Shown here piece after piece: positions 44,646 to 52,367 of a stretch of 64,000 nucleotides of DNA. Source of the stretch: Dechloromonas sp. UBA6271 (GTDB lineage Bacteria; Pseudomonadota; Gammaproteobacteria; Burkholderiales; Rhodocyclaceae); assembly GCA_002440665.1 (NCBI GenBank), contig DJUX01000005.1, positions 82,479 to 146,478 on the forward strand. The letters run 5' to 3'. Position 1 is the first letter of the stretch. Every line of letters starts with the position of its first letter. Made by a program: the position numbers and the translations under genes. Below the pieces are notes generated by a model that saw only the letters and a program-made list of their open reading frames with translations, made no database searches and was not told where the DNA came from.

Positions 44646-44659
44646 TTGACGCAAATCAC
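44646..44659. promoter_or_regulatory. FNR/Anr-like site
   Basis: TTGACGCAAATCAC against TTGAT-N4-ATCAA: two mismatches. In the cytochrome/regB divergent gap, suggesting oxygen-responsive control. Confidence 0.5.
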
Positions 44660-44673
44660 GCATAATCCAGGCC

Positions 44674-45930
44674 ATGCCTTTCATCTCCTGCACCGTCGAC
44701 GGCAGCGATCACCTGGCCAACCTGCGCCGCCTGGTGATGGTGCGCTGGGTAGCGCTGGCGCTGATGACCAGCCTGACGCTGGTGGTGCCGGGAGCACTCG
44801 AAATTCCCCTGCCGCAGGCGCCGCTGCTGGCGATCATCGGGCTCACCGCGTTATTCAATGGCCTGGTTCACTGGCGCGTGCGACAGTCTGATTCGGCAAC
44901 GCCGGTCGAACTGTTCACGCAGCTGCTGATCGATATCGCCGCCCTCAGTGCGCTGGTTTTCTTCAGTGGCGGCGCCACCAACCCACTCGTTTCGCTGCTG
45001 CTGCCACCGGTCGCCATTGCCGCGCTGACCCTGCCGGTGCGCTGCGTGGTCGCCATCGGCGCCATCGCCGTCGCCGCCTATTCAGCGCTGATGGTCTTCT
45101 ACGTGCCGTTGCCGATGAGCGATGCCACCCGCGCCACCCGCCTGCACCTGCTCGGCATGTGGCTGACCTTTGCCGTTTCGGCGCTGATGATCGCCTGGTT
45201 CGTCGTCCGCATGACGCGCCTCATCCGCGAGCGCGATGCCGAACTGGCGGCCGCCCGCGAACAGGCGCTGCGCGACGAGCGCATCATGGCCATCGGCACC
45301 CTCGCCGCCGGCGCCGCGCATGAACTGGGGACGCCGCTGGGCACCATGGCCCTGCTCGCCGGTGAATTGGCCGGCGACCCGCTACTGCCGGCCGCGGCCC
45401 GCGCGGACATCGCCCTGCTCCGCCAGCAGATCGGTGTCTGCAAGGAAATCATTACCGGGCTTTCGCGCCGGGCTAGTGCCGAGCGCCTCGAAAATACGGA
45501 CCTCCAGGCCGTCGACCGCTGGCTCGACAACCTGCGGCAACGCTGGCATGCCTTGCGCCCGCAGGCCGCCAGCCGCCTGGAAATCAGCGGTGCCCGGCCG
45601 GTGCCGGCCATCGCGAACGACCCGCGTCTCGAACAGGCGGTGCTCAACCTGCTGAACAATGCGGCCAGCGCGTCGGCGGCGACCATCGACATCCGTCTGG
45701 ACTGGAGCAACGGGCAGATCGTCATCGACATCCATGACCACGGCCCCGGCTTCCCGCCGGCCGTGCTGAAACAGGGTGGCCAGACCGCCTTTCCGCCGCA
45801 TGAACACGGTAGCGGCATCGGCCTGCTGCTGACGCGCTCGGCGATCGAACAGATCGGCGGCCGCCTGCTGCTCCTCAACCCGCCCGAAGGTGGCGCCCTC
45901 GCCCGCCTGGAACTGAACCCGAGAACCTGA
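44674..45930 (+). CDS. regB: Redox-responsive sensor histidine kinase RegB/PrrB type
   Basis: 418 residues: several N-terminal transmembrane helices (about 22-185), an H-box with H216 in AAGAAHELGTPLGTMALLAGEL (the RegB-type box), then an ATPase domain (LNNAASASA, HDHGPGFP, GSGIGLLL). C256 (IGVCKEII) lies where the redox-active cysteine of RegB is found. It signals the redox state of the quinone pool or periplasm to RegA. It overlaps regA by one base. No ATG with a strong ribosome site; the start at 44674 is the best available. Confidence 0.88.
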   Translation: MPFISCTVDGSDHLANLRRLVMVRWVALALMTSLTLVVPGALEIPLPQAPLLAIIGLTALFNGLVHWRVRQSDSATPVELFTQLLIDIAALSALVFFSGGATNPLVSLLLPPVAIAALTLPVRCVVAIGAIAVAAYSALMVFYVPLPMSDATRATRLHLLGMWLTFAVSALMIAWFVVRMTRLIRERDAELAAAREQALRDERIMAIGTLAAGAAHELGTPLGTMALLAGELAGDPLLPAAARADIALLRQQIGVCKEIITGLSRRASAERLENTDLQAVDRWLDNLRQRWHALRPQAASRLEISGARPVPAIANDPRLEQAVLNLLNNAASASAATIDIRLDWSNGQIVIDIHDHGPGFPPAVLKQGGQTAFPPHEHGSGIGLLLTRSAIEQIGGRLLLLNPPEGGALARLELNPRT

Positions 45931-46463
45931 TGCCCGAACCGACCCTGATCATCGACGACGACCCCAGTTTCAACGCCATTCTGGTGCGCACCCTGGAACG
46001 CCGCGGCCACCACGCACGCGGGGCGCTCGACGCCGGCGATGCGCTGGCGCTGGCGCGGGAAATTGTGCCGAACCGCGTTGTGCTCGATCTCAACCTCAAC
46101 GGCAATTCCGGCCTGGCGCTGATTCCGGAACTACTGACGATCAACGCCGACTGCCGCATCGTCGTGCTGACCGGCTACGCCAGCATCGCTACCGCGGTCG
46201 ATGCGATCAAGCTGGGCGCGGTCCAGTATCTGGCCAAGCCGGTGGAAATCGAGGCGATCCTCGCCGCCTTCGAGAACGACGATGCGCCGGATTTCGACCT
46301 ACCGGCCTCCGATGAACCGCTCTCGGTCGACCGTCTCGAATGGGAGCACATTCAGCGCGTGCTGAACGAAAACGACGGCAACATCTCGGCGACTGCGCGC
46401 GCGCTCAAGATGCACCGTCGTACATTGCAAAGAAAACTGTCCAAACGCCCGGCCAGAACCTGA
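45930..46463 (+). CDS. regA: Response regulator RegA/PrrA/ActR type
   Basis: 177 residues: a receiver domain with the phosphoacceptor D53 (VVLDLNLNGNSG), Lys in LAKPVE, and a C-terminal Fis-type helix-turn-helix (GNISATARALKMHRRTLQRKL). It is the partner of the overlapping regB gene. RegA homologues activate respiration and denitrification genes at low oxygen. Two matching sites are seen in this window. Confidence 0.9.
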   Translation: MPEPTLIIDDDPSFNAILVRTLERRGHHARGALDAGDALALAREIVPNRVVLDLNLNGNSGLALIPELLTINADCRIVVLTGYASIATAVDAIKLGAVQYLAKPVEIEAILAAFENDDAPDFDLPASDEPLSVDRLEWEHIQRVLNENDGNISATARALKMHRRTLQRKLSKRPART

Positions 46464-46560
46464 ATCCGGACTCGCCTGCGGTTGGGGGTGGAAAGATCAA
46501 TCCGGCCGGAAAAGCCGGCCGCCCACTCAAGAGGTGATCCGGAAACAACCCGGCGGCTAC

Positions 46561-46755
46561 TCAGCCGACGGGCTTGCCAACCTTCTTGAGCTCTGCCAAA
46601 AACTCGGCGAATGTTGTCTCGCGAACCTTGGTATCGCCCAGCGTTTCGCGCAGGTCGAAGCCTGATCCAATACGGTCCCCGGCCCGGTCATGCACATCGC
46701 TACCCGGATAGGCGCCGGGGGATGAAAAATTCGTCTTGCGGGAACTGTTTGTCAT
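46561..46755 (-). CDS. Small hypothetical protein
   Basis: 64 residues, polar, no signal peptide or membrane segment; the C-terminal half is helical (TTFAEFLAELKKVGKPVG). ATG 46755 has AGGAAAGGTC upstream. Converges with regA. I do not recognise it. Confidence 0.5.
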   Translation of the reverse strand: MTNSSRKTNFSSPGAYPGSDVHDRAGDRIGSGFDLRETLGDTKVRETTFAEFLAELKKVGKPVG

Positions 46756-46909
46756 GATATTTGACCTTTCCTGGAGTCGTTGGACAGATGATGCCAATTC
46801 GTTGCAGGAGTGTCCGTGAACGAATTCACGACCTGCATCAAATTGCCGCCTGCTCAACGAATTTCCGGAGGCCAAAGCACCCGCAGGCACCCCGGGGTCG
46901 AGCGCGCCT

Positions 46910-46921
46910 GCTGCGGTCGAC
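46910..46921 (+). repeat. Dispersed 12-base repeat, intergenic copy after the PCuAC gene
   Basis: Exact GCTGCGGTCGAC, about 20 bases past the leftward stop codon, followed on the plus strand by CCCGAAAAAAGCCCGAAA. Confidence 0.65.
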
Positions 46922-46939
46922 CCCGAAAAAAGCCCGAAA

Positions 46940-47401
46940 TCAGTGCTGCTTGTGCTCCATCGGCGGCGCCGGCGTCGGACGCACCACCTTGGCGTCGATT
47001 GTCTTGCTGCTGCCGTCGTCGAAAGTCAGCGTGATGGGCACGGAATCGCCTTCCTTCATCGGCGCCTTGAGATCGATCAGCATGACATGCAGGCTGCCCG
47101 GCTTGAGCACCGCCTCGCCCTTGGCCTTGATGTCGATGGCCGGTACCGGGCGCATCTTCATGACGCCGCCGTCGTTGATGTGGGTGTGCAGTTCGGTGAC
47201 CTTGGAAACCGGATTGTCGGCCTTGAGCACCTTCACATCCTTGTCGCCGTTGTTCTTGATGACCATGAAAGCGCCGGTGGCCGGGGCATTGGGCGGCGCC
47301 AGGCGCACATAGGGGTCCTGCACCGCGACGTTGTCGGCGGCGCCGGCCAGCACGCCGGCGGAAAACAGCAGGCCGGTGGCCAACAGGGATAGTTGTTTCA
47401 T
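46940..47401 (-). CDS. Periplasmic copper chaperone PCu(A)C
   Basis: 153 residues with a Sec signal peptide (MKQLSLLATGLLFSAGVLAGA) and the copper-site pattern: H72/H74 (LHTHIND), M81/M83 (VMKMRP), H105 and M107 (GSLHVML). It ends with a His-rich MEHKQH tail. It delivers Cu(I) to CuA or CuB sites. Transcribed with the sco gene (14 bases upstream), divergent from nosZ, so it may help load NosZ or cytochrome oxidase. Confidence 0.9.
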   Translation of the reverse strand: MKQLSLLATGLLFSAGVLAGAADNVAVQDPYVRLAPPNAPATGAFMVIKNNGDKDVKVLKADNPVSKVTELHTHINDGGVMKMRPVPAIDIKAKGEAVLKPGSLHVMLIDLKAPMKEGDSVPITLTFDDGSSKTIDAKVVRPTPAPPMEHKQH

Positions 47402-47415
47402 GAGCACTCTCTCCT

Positions 47416-48018
47416 TCAGGGTTTGGTCAAGCGTTTGCGAATTTCGGCGGCCACCTGCTCGGGGGGCGTGGCGTGGGCGATCTTGCCGTCCAGCTTGCCG
47501 TCGGCACCGACGACATAGGTATCCGAAGTGTGATCGACGACATAGCCGCCACCCGCCGTTTCGACCGACTGGCGGGCATAGAACACCCCGTAGCGGCGAG
47601 CGATGGCGGCCAGTTCTTCCGGCGTGCCGGTGACGCCGACGATGGCGGGATGGAAGAATTCCGCATATTCCTTGAGACGGGCCGGCGTGTCGCGCTCCGG
47701 GTCGACCGAGATGAAGACCACCGCCACGCGCGCCAGTTCTTCCGGCGTCAGCAGCTTGAGGCCCTCCGCCGTTGCCGCCAGCGCGGTCGGGCAGATGTCG
47801 GGGCAGTAGGTGTAGCCGAAATAGACGAGCACCAGTTTGCCGCGAAAATCCTGCAGCGCCACCGGGCCGCCGGCGGATTGCAGCGTGAAATCGCCGCCGG
47901 CCGGCGCGGCGGCCATCGGTAGCGGGCGCTCCGGCAATTCCGGGTGCCAGAAGAAGGCAAGGCCGAGCACCAGCGCGGCGAGCAGGACGGCGACAGCGAG
48001 CAGAATTCGTTGCGACAT
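47416..48018 (-). CDS. SCO1/SenC-family copper/thiol protein
   Basis: 200 residues: an N-terminal membrane anchor (about 4-23), a thioredoxin fold with Cys72-x3-Cys76 (YCPDICPTAL), and a late histidine in VVDHTSDTYVV, the expected copper ligands. It assembles or reduces CuA centres. It is the middle gene of a three-gene leftward operon upstream of nosZ. Confidence 0.92.
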   Translation of the reverse strand: MSQRILLAVAVLLAALVLGLAFFWHPELPERPLPMAAAPAGGDFTLQSAGGPVALQDFRGKLVLVYFGYTYCPDICPTALAATAEGLKLLTPEELARVAVVFISVDPERDTPARLKEYAEFFHPAIVGVTGTPEELAAIARRYGVFYARQSVETAGGGYVVDHTSDTYVVGADGKLDGKIAHATPPEQVAAEIRKRLTKP

Positions 48019-48021
48019 GCG

Positions 48022-48492
48022 TTATCCGTGGGGAACCGAAGCGAAGCGGAAAGGTACGGCGATGCGCCGGCCGTCGGTTTCGAGCAGCACCGTCGCCTGC
48101 CAGTCCATCTGGCCGGTGATGCATACCGGCAGCGTGGCCTCGCCGGAATGGAGTCCGGACACGCCAGAGACCAGTGCGATCCGATTGAGGCCCATGTTCA
48201 TGTCGATGCCGGCGAAATCGACCTCGACGCGCGCGGCGCTGATGCCCTCCAGTTTCACCTCGACCTGAAACGGCTTGACCATCGGGATCGGTCGCGGGTT
48301 CATGCGCAATTCGAGCTGGCCGCCACCGGGCAAGGCCACCCGGCAGGCGACACGATTCAGGTCGCAACCGGGGTCGGGCTGCACCGTGACGTCCGCCTTG
48401 GGCAGGAGCAGCGGCGAGAGCTTGTAGCCAACGACAACCACCAGCGCAATCGCTAGGATGCCGATCGCGTCTATCAGTATTTTTTTATTCAC
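48022..48492 (-). CDS. Membrane-anchored protein upstream of sco (FixH/YtkA-like)
   Basis: 156 residues: one N-terminal transmembrane helix (about 6-26) and a periplasmic beta-domain with Met-rich IDMNMGLNR and two cysteine pairs. GTG at 48492 follows AGGAATAGACTG; a longer reading from ATG 48564 adds 24 residues without a membrane signal and is less likely. It is linked to sco by a three-base gap. Probably part of copper handling; the fold assignment is tentative. Confidence 0.62.
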   Translation of the reverse strand: MNKKILIDAIGILAIALVVVVGYKLSPLLLPKADVTVQPDPGCDLNRVACRVALPGGGQLELRMNPRPIPMVKPFQVEVKLEGISAARVEVDFAGIDMNMGLNRIALVSGVSGLHSGEATLPVCITGQMDWQATVLLETDGRRIAVPFRFASVPHG

Positions 48493-48557
48493 CAGTCTAT
48501 TCCTGGCCTCGCAGCCGCAGGGGATTACGCATTTTCCCTCATGAAGCGCATATGGAA

Positions 48558-48571
48558 TTAGCAAAGATCAA
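48558..48571. promoter_or_regulatory. Weak FNR-like half site upstream of nosZ
   Basis: TTAGCAAAGATCAA: the right half ATCAA is perfect, the left half is poor. Confidence 0.25.
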
Positions 48572-48600
48572 TTTTTTAGCACGCCGCGGGGCATACAGTG

Positions 48601-48617
48601 TGCGGCAAATTGTCGCA
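48601..48617. promoter_or_regulatory. RegA/PrrA-type binding site, nosZ/copper operon
   Basis: TGCGGCAAATTGTCGCA, matching the site at 44610-44626 in 16 of 17 bases. It lies 71 bases before the nosZ start and in the divergent gap with the sco/PCuAC operon, so it could control both. Confidence 0.65.
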
Positions 48618-48687
48618 GCGGCATCACGCCGCCAGTGGCGATGGAGGGTAGGAAGTTCTACTTCTTGTTTTCATGGGAGAAATCGAG

Positions 48688-50982
48688 ATGAAAAAATTTG
48701 CAGTGAAATCCACCACGTTGCTCGTCGCAGCGGGGATCGGGTTCGGGGCCGCCAGCGCGTGGTCTGCCGAATCGCTGCAGGACGTGATGAAGCGTCGTGG
48801 CCTGAGCCAGCAGGATCTGCTGGCCGCATCCAAGACCTATGTCCCGACCGGCAAACGCGACGAATTCGTGGTTTTCGCCTCTGGCGGCCAGTCCGGCCAG
48901 ATGATCGTGTATGGCATTCCGTCCATGCGCATCCTCAAGTACATCGGCGTGTTCACGCCGGAACCGTGGCAGGGCTACGGTTTCGACGAAAACTCCAAGG
49001 CCGTACTGCGTCAAGGCAACATCGACGGCAAGGAAATCAACTGGGGCGACACACACCACCCGGCCATTTCCGAAACCGAGGGCAAGTACGACGGCCAGTT
49101 CCTGTTCATCAATGACAAGGCCAATCCGCGTCTCGCCGTAATCGACCTGCGTGACTTCGAAACCAAGCAGATTGTCGTCAACCCGATCTACAAGTCGGAA
49201 CACGGTGGTGCCTTCGTCACCCCGAACACCGAATATGTGATCGAAGCTGCCCAATACGCCGCACCGCTGGAAAACAAGAAGTTCTACCCGCTCGAAGAGT
49301 TCAACGAGAAGTATCGCGGTGGCGTGACCTACTGGAAGTTCGACCGCAAGGAAGGCCGCCTCGATCCGAAGCGCTCCTTCTCCCTCGAACTGCCGCCTTA
49401 CAGCCAGGACTTGTCCGACGCTGGTAAAGGTCCGTCCGACGGCTGGTCGTTCACCAACTCCTTCTGTTCCGAGCGTTACGTCGGCGGCATCGAAAAAGGC
49501 CGTCCGCCGTATGAAGCCGGCTGCTCCGCCAAGGACACCGACTATCTGCACGTGATCAACTGGAAGAAGGCCGCCGAACTGGTTGCCGCCGGCAAGGCCA
49601 AGAAGATCAACGGCCATGACGTGCTGCCGATGGACGTTTCGATCAAGGAAGGCATCCTCTTCCTGGTTCCGGAACCGAAATCCCCGCACGGCGTCGACGT
49701 GACCCCGGACGGCAAGTTCATCACCGTCGCCGGCAAGCTCGATACCCACGTTTCCGTCTATTCCTTCGAGAAGATTCAGGCCGCCATCAAGGCCGGCAAG
49801 TTCGAATCCAAGGATCCGTACGGCATTCCAGTCATCGGCATGAAGGATGCGCTGCATACCCAGGTCCAGCTCGGCCTCGGCCCGCTGCACACCCAGTACG
49901 ACAGCAAGCCGTGTATCGCCTACACCTCGCTCTACGTGGATTCACAGGTCGTCAAATGGAACCACTGCGAAGGCAAGGTGCTCGACAAGATCTCCGTGCA
50001 CTACAACATCGGTCACCTGATGACCATGGAAGGTGACACGATGGATCCGAAGGGCCGCTACCTGGTTGCGCTGAACAAGCTGGCGATCGACCGTTTCGTG
50101 CCGGTTGGCCCACTGCACCCGCAGAACCACCAGCTGATCGACATCTCCAACGACAAGATGCAGTTGCTGTACGACATGCCGCTGCCGCTGGGTGAGCCGC
50201 ACTACGCTGTGGGTATCGAAGCGTCCAAGCTGAAGCCGGGCGTCCGCTACAAGGTCGGTACCGACTCTCGCACCGACAAGCCGCACCCCGGCATGGTCCG
50301 CGCCGGCGAGGAAAAGACCGTCAAGAAGGGCAACAAGATCGAAGTCTTCGGCACCCTGATCCGTTCGCACATCACGCCGGAAACCATCGAGGCTGAAGTG
50401 GGCGACGAAATCACCATCCACCTGACCAACCTCGAACGCGCCCAGGACGAAACCCACGGCTTCACGGTCTCGACCTACAACACCCATGCATCGGTCGAAC
50501 CGGGCAAGACGGTCACCGTCAAGTTCAAGGCCGACAAGGAAGGCGTCTATCCGTACTACTGCACGGAGTTCTGCTCGGCGCTGCACCTTGAAATGCAGGG
50601 TTACCTGCTGGTCAAGCCGAAAGGCTGGAAGCCGACCAAGACGAGCGAAACCGCCAAGGCCTCCTACACCGAAGCCGACTACAAGGCGACGCTGAAGAAG
50701 GTTGCCGACACCCAGGCTGTCATTGACTCCGTCGTCGGTTACATCACCAGTGTCAACTTCAAGGACTTCCCGGACGTGGTGAACATGGTCGACGATGCAA
50801 CCGACCAGCTCAACAAGATCAAGGAAGCCAAGGGCAAGGCTGACGCCGCCGCCGCCAAGAAGGACTGGGACCAGGCCAACCTGTGGTCCGAACAGATCTG
50901 GCAATACCAGGTCAAGGCGGCCGACATCGGTCTGCGTGCCAAGACCTACCTTGAGCAGAACGGCGCCAAGAAGGTCAAGTAA
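48688..50982 (+). CDS. nosZ: Nitrous oxide reductase, Sec-exported (clade II type)
   Basis: 764-residue periplasmic enzyme reducing N2O to N2. The signal peptide (MKKFAVKSTTLLVAAGIGFG...) lacks a twin arginine, so it is Sec-type, a clade II mark. CuZ-domain histidines are in GDTHHPAIS, SEHGGAF, SPHGVDV, GPLHTQYD. The CuA site is C625-x3-C629-x3-H633-x2-M636 in YYCTEFCSALHLEMQGY. After the cupredoxin domain an unusual helical extension of about 120 residues runs from about 645 to the end, without a haem motif. ATG 48688 follows GGGAGAAATCGAG. Confidence 0.96.
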   Translation: MKKFAVKSTTLLVAAGIGFGAASAWSAESLQDVMKRRGLSQQDLLAASKTYVPTGKRDEFVVFASGGQSGQMIVYGIPSMRILKYIGVFTPEPWQGYGFDENSKAVLRQGNIDGKEINWGDTHHPAISETEGKYDGQFLFINDKANPRLAVIDLRDFETKQIVVNPIYKSEHGGAFVTPNTEYVIEAAQYAAPLENKKFYPLEEFNEKYRGGVTYWKFDRKEGRLDPKRSFSLELPPYSQDLSDAGKGPSDGWSFTNSFCSERYVGGIEKGRPPYEAGCSAKDTDYLHVINWKKAAELVAAGKAKKINGHDVLPMDVSIKEGILFLVPEPKSPHGVDVTPDGKFITVAGKLDTHVSVYSFEKIQAAIKAGKFESKDPYGIPVIGMKDALHTQVQLGLGPLHTQYDSKPCIAYTSLYVDSQVVKWNHCEGKVLDKISVHYNIGHLMTMEGDTMDPKGRYLVALNKLAIDRFVPVGPLHPQNHQLIDISNDKMQLLYDMPLPLGEPHYAVGIEASKLKPGVRYKVGTDSRTDKPHPGMVRAGEEKTVKKGNKIEVFGTLIRSHITPETIEAEVGDEITIHLTNLERAQDETHGFTVSTYNTHASVEPGKTVTVKFKADKEGVYPYYCTEFCSALHLEMQGYLLVKPKGWKPTKTSETAKASYTEADYKATLKKVADTQAVIDSVVGYITSVNFKDFPDVVNMVDDATDQLNKIKEAKGKADAAAAKKDWDQANLWSEQIWQYQVKAADIGLRAKTYLEQNGAKKVK

Positions 50983-50998
50983 GCCAAGCCGGAAAGTC

Positions 50999-51012
50999 TT
51001 GATCTGACTTAA
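50999..51012. promoter_or_regulatory. FNR-like site before the first nos cytochrome
   Basis: TTGATCTGACTTAA: perfect left half, poor right half. It lies 60 bases before the cytochrome start, but upstream of a terminator hairpin. Confidence 0.3.
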
Positions 51013-51021
51013 GGCAATTTT

Positions 51022-51052
51022 CGGGGAGCGGAGTCAATCTGCTCCCCGTTTT
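51022..51052 (+). terminator. Intrinsic terminator after nosZ
   Basis: Stem CGGGGAGC (51022-51029) and GCTCCCCG (51041-51048), followed by TTTT. It would make nosZ mRNA more abundant than the downstream nos genes. Confidence 0.75.
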
Positions 51053-51072
51053 ACATTCAGGAGGGAATAACC

Positions 51073-51381
51073 ATGAAATTTGTAATGACTCTGATCGCCG
51101 CTGCGATCGTCGCCGCCCCTGCCATCGCCGCTCCGGATGGTGCCAAGCTGTATGGTGAAAAAACCTGTAACGCCTGCCACGGCCCCAAGGGCGACAAGCC
51201 GCTGATGCCGAATTACCCGAAGGTCGCCGGCCAGAACGCCGCCTACATGGAACAGCAGATGAAGGATATCAAGAGTGGCGCCCGCAACAACGGCCAGACC
51301 GCAGCCATGAAGGGTGTCATGCACCTGGTCAATGACGAGGAAATCAAGGCCATCGCCGACTATCTCTCGAAACTGAAATAA
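51073..51381 (+). CDS. Mono-haem cytochrome c of the nos cluster (NosC1-like)
   Basis: 102 residues with a signal peptide (cleavage near AIAAPDG) and one haem site CNACHG. Clade II nos clusters carry such cytochromes as electron donors to NosZ. GAGGGAATAACC precedes the start. Confidence 0.88.
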   Translation: MKFVMTLIAAAIVAAPAIAAPDGAKLYGEKTCNACHGPKGDKPLMPNYPKVAGQNAAYMEQQMKDIKSGARNNGQTAAMKGVMHLVNDEEIKAIADYLSKLK

Positions 51382-51408
51382 GCCTGAAAGCACCGTCATT
51401 TCAGGCAT

Positions 51409-51422
51409 ATGACGCACATCAA
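51409..51422. promoter_or_regulatory. FNR-like site before the second nos cytochrome
   Basis: ATGACGCACATCAA: perfect right half, two mismatches in the left. 72 bases before ATG 51494. Confidence 0.35.
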
Positions 51423-51493
51423 GGAACGCTGATATTCGGGATGGGACAATCCTTTCAGCGTTCGGAACAACCTGCCATAAAAGGAAACCAATC

Positions 51494-52267
51494 ATGAAAG
51501 CATCACTCCTTTTGATCAGCCTGCTCTCCGCAGGCATCGCCTTTGCCTCCCCGCCGGCACCGAAACAGGAAGGTATCGAAGGCAAGGATTACAAGTGGAA
51601 CGCGCAAGCCGGTGAAAAGGTCGAGGCACTGACCAAGAAGGGCGACAAGAAGCGCGGTGAAGAAGGTTACGAAACCTGCGGCGCCTGCCACCTGCCCTCC
51701 GGCGCCGGTCGTCCGGACGGCACCTTTCCGCAACTCGCCGGCCAGCACACCACCGTGCTGATCAAGCAGATGGCCGACATCCGTGCCGGTCTGCGCGACA
51801 ATCCGACGATGTATCCGTTCGCCGCCACACTGACCGATGCCCAGGAACTGGCCGACGTCGCCGCCTACATCGAAAGCCTGTGCATTCCGCTCGATCACGG
51901 CCATTACGACTCCAAGCCGGGCGACGCCGCCAAGGACTGGAAAGCCCCGGCCGATACCGAAAAGCGTCTGGCCGAAGGCAAGGCGCTGTACGAGAAGGAA
52001 TGCCTGGAGTGTCACGGCAAGAACGGTGAAGGCGTGAAAGAGAAGTTCTATCCCGTGATCGCCGGCCAGCACTACAAGTACCTGCTGCGTCAGATGACCG
52101 AGATTCGTGACGGCCATCGCCGCAACGCCAACCCGGACATGGTCAAGATCATCAAGAAATACAACAACGAACAACTGATCTCCATCTCCGCGTACCAGGC
52201 CAGCCTGCAGATGCCGGGCAACATGTGCAAGCCGAAAGCCGGCGCCGCACCAGCGAAGAAGAAGTAA
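51494..52267 (+). CDS. Di-haem cytochrome c of the nos cluster (NosC2-like)
   Basis: 257 residues: signal peptide (MKASLLLISLLSAGIAFA), haem sites CGACHL (about 57-62) and CLECHG in the second half, and a Lys/Pro-rich tail. It is predicted to pass electrons from NosGH/quinol to NosZ. AAAGGAAACCAATC precedes the start. It is followed by a strong hairpin. Confidence 0.88.
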   Translation: MKASLLLISLLSAGIAFASPPAPKQEGIEGKDYKWNAQAGEKVEALTKKGDKKRGEEGYETCGACHLPSGAGRPDGTFPQLAGQHTTVLIKQMADIRAGLRDNPTMYPFAATLTDAQELADVAAYIESLCIPLDHGHYDSKPGDAAKDWKAPADTEKRLAEGKALYEKECLECHGKNGEGVKEKFYPVIAGQHYKYLLRQMTEIRDGHRRNANPDMVKIIKKYNNEQLISISAYQASLQMPGNMCKPKAGAAPAKKK

Positions 52268-52279
52268 GATCGAAGTACG

Positions 52280-52311
52280 CGACCGTCCGCCTGCCTCCCG
52301 GCGGACGGTCG
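52280..52311 (+). terminator. Hairpin after the di-haem cytochrome gene
   Basis: Perfect 12-base stem CGACCGTCCGCC / GGCGGACGGTCG with an 8-base loop, followed by TTCTCTC. T-run weak; likely partial termination or mRNA protection. Confidence 0.6.
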
Positions 52312-52367
52312 TTCTCTCAGGCGTCGCAGAATGCCTTCCGATAACATGAAACACAGAGAGTAGCGCC

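Noticed and set aside
46463..46560. GGCCGG/CCGGCC hairpin after regA as a terminator
   Set aside because: Short stem with no T-run on either strand; too weak to call.
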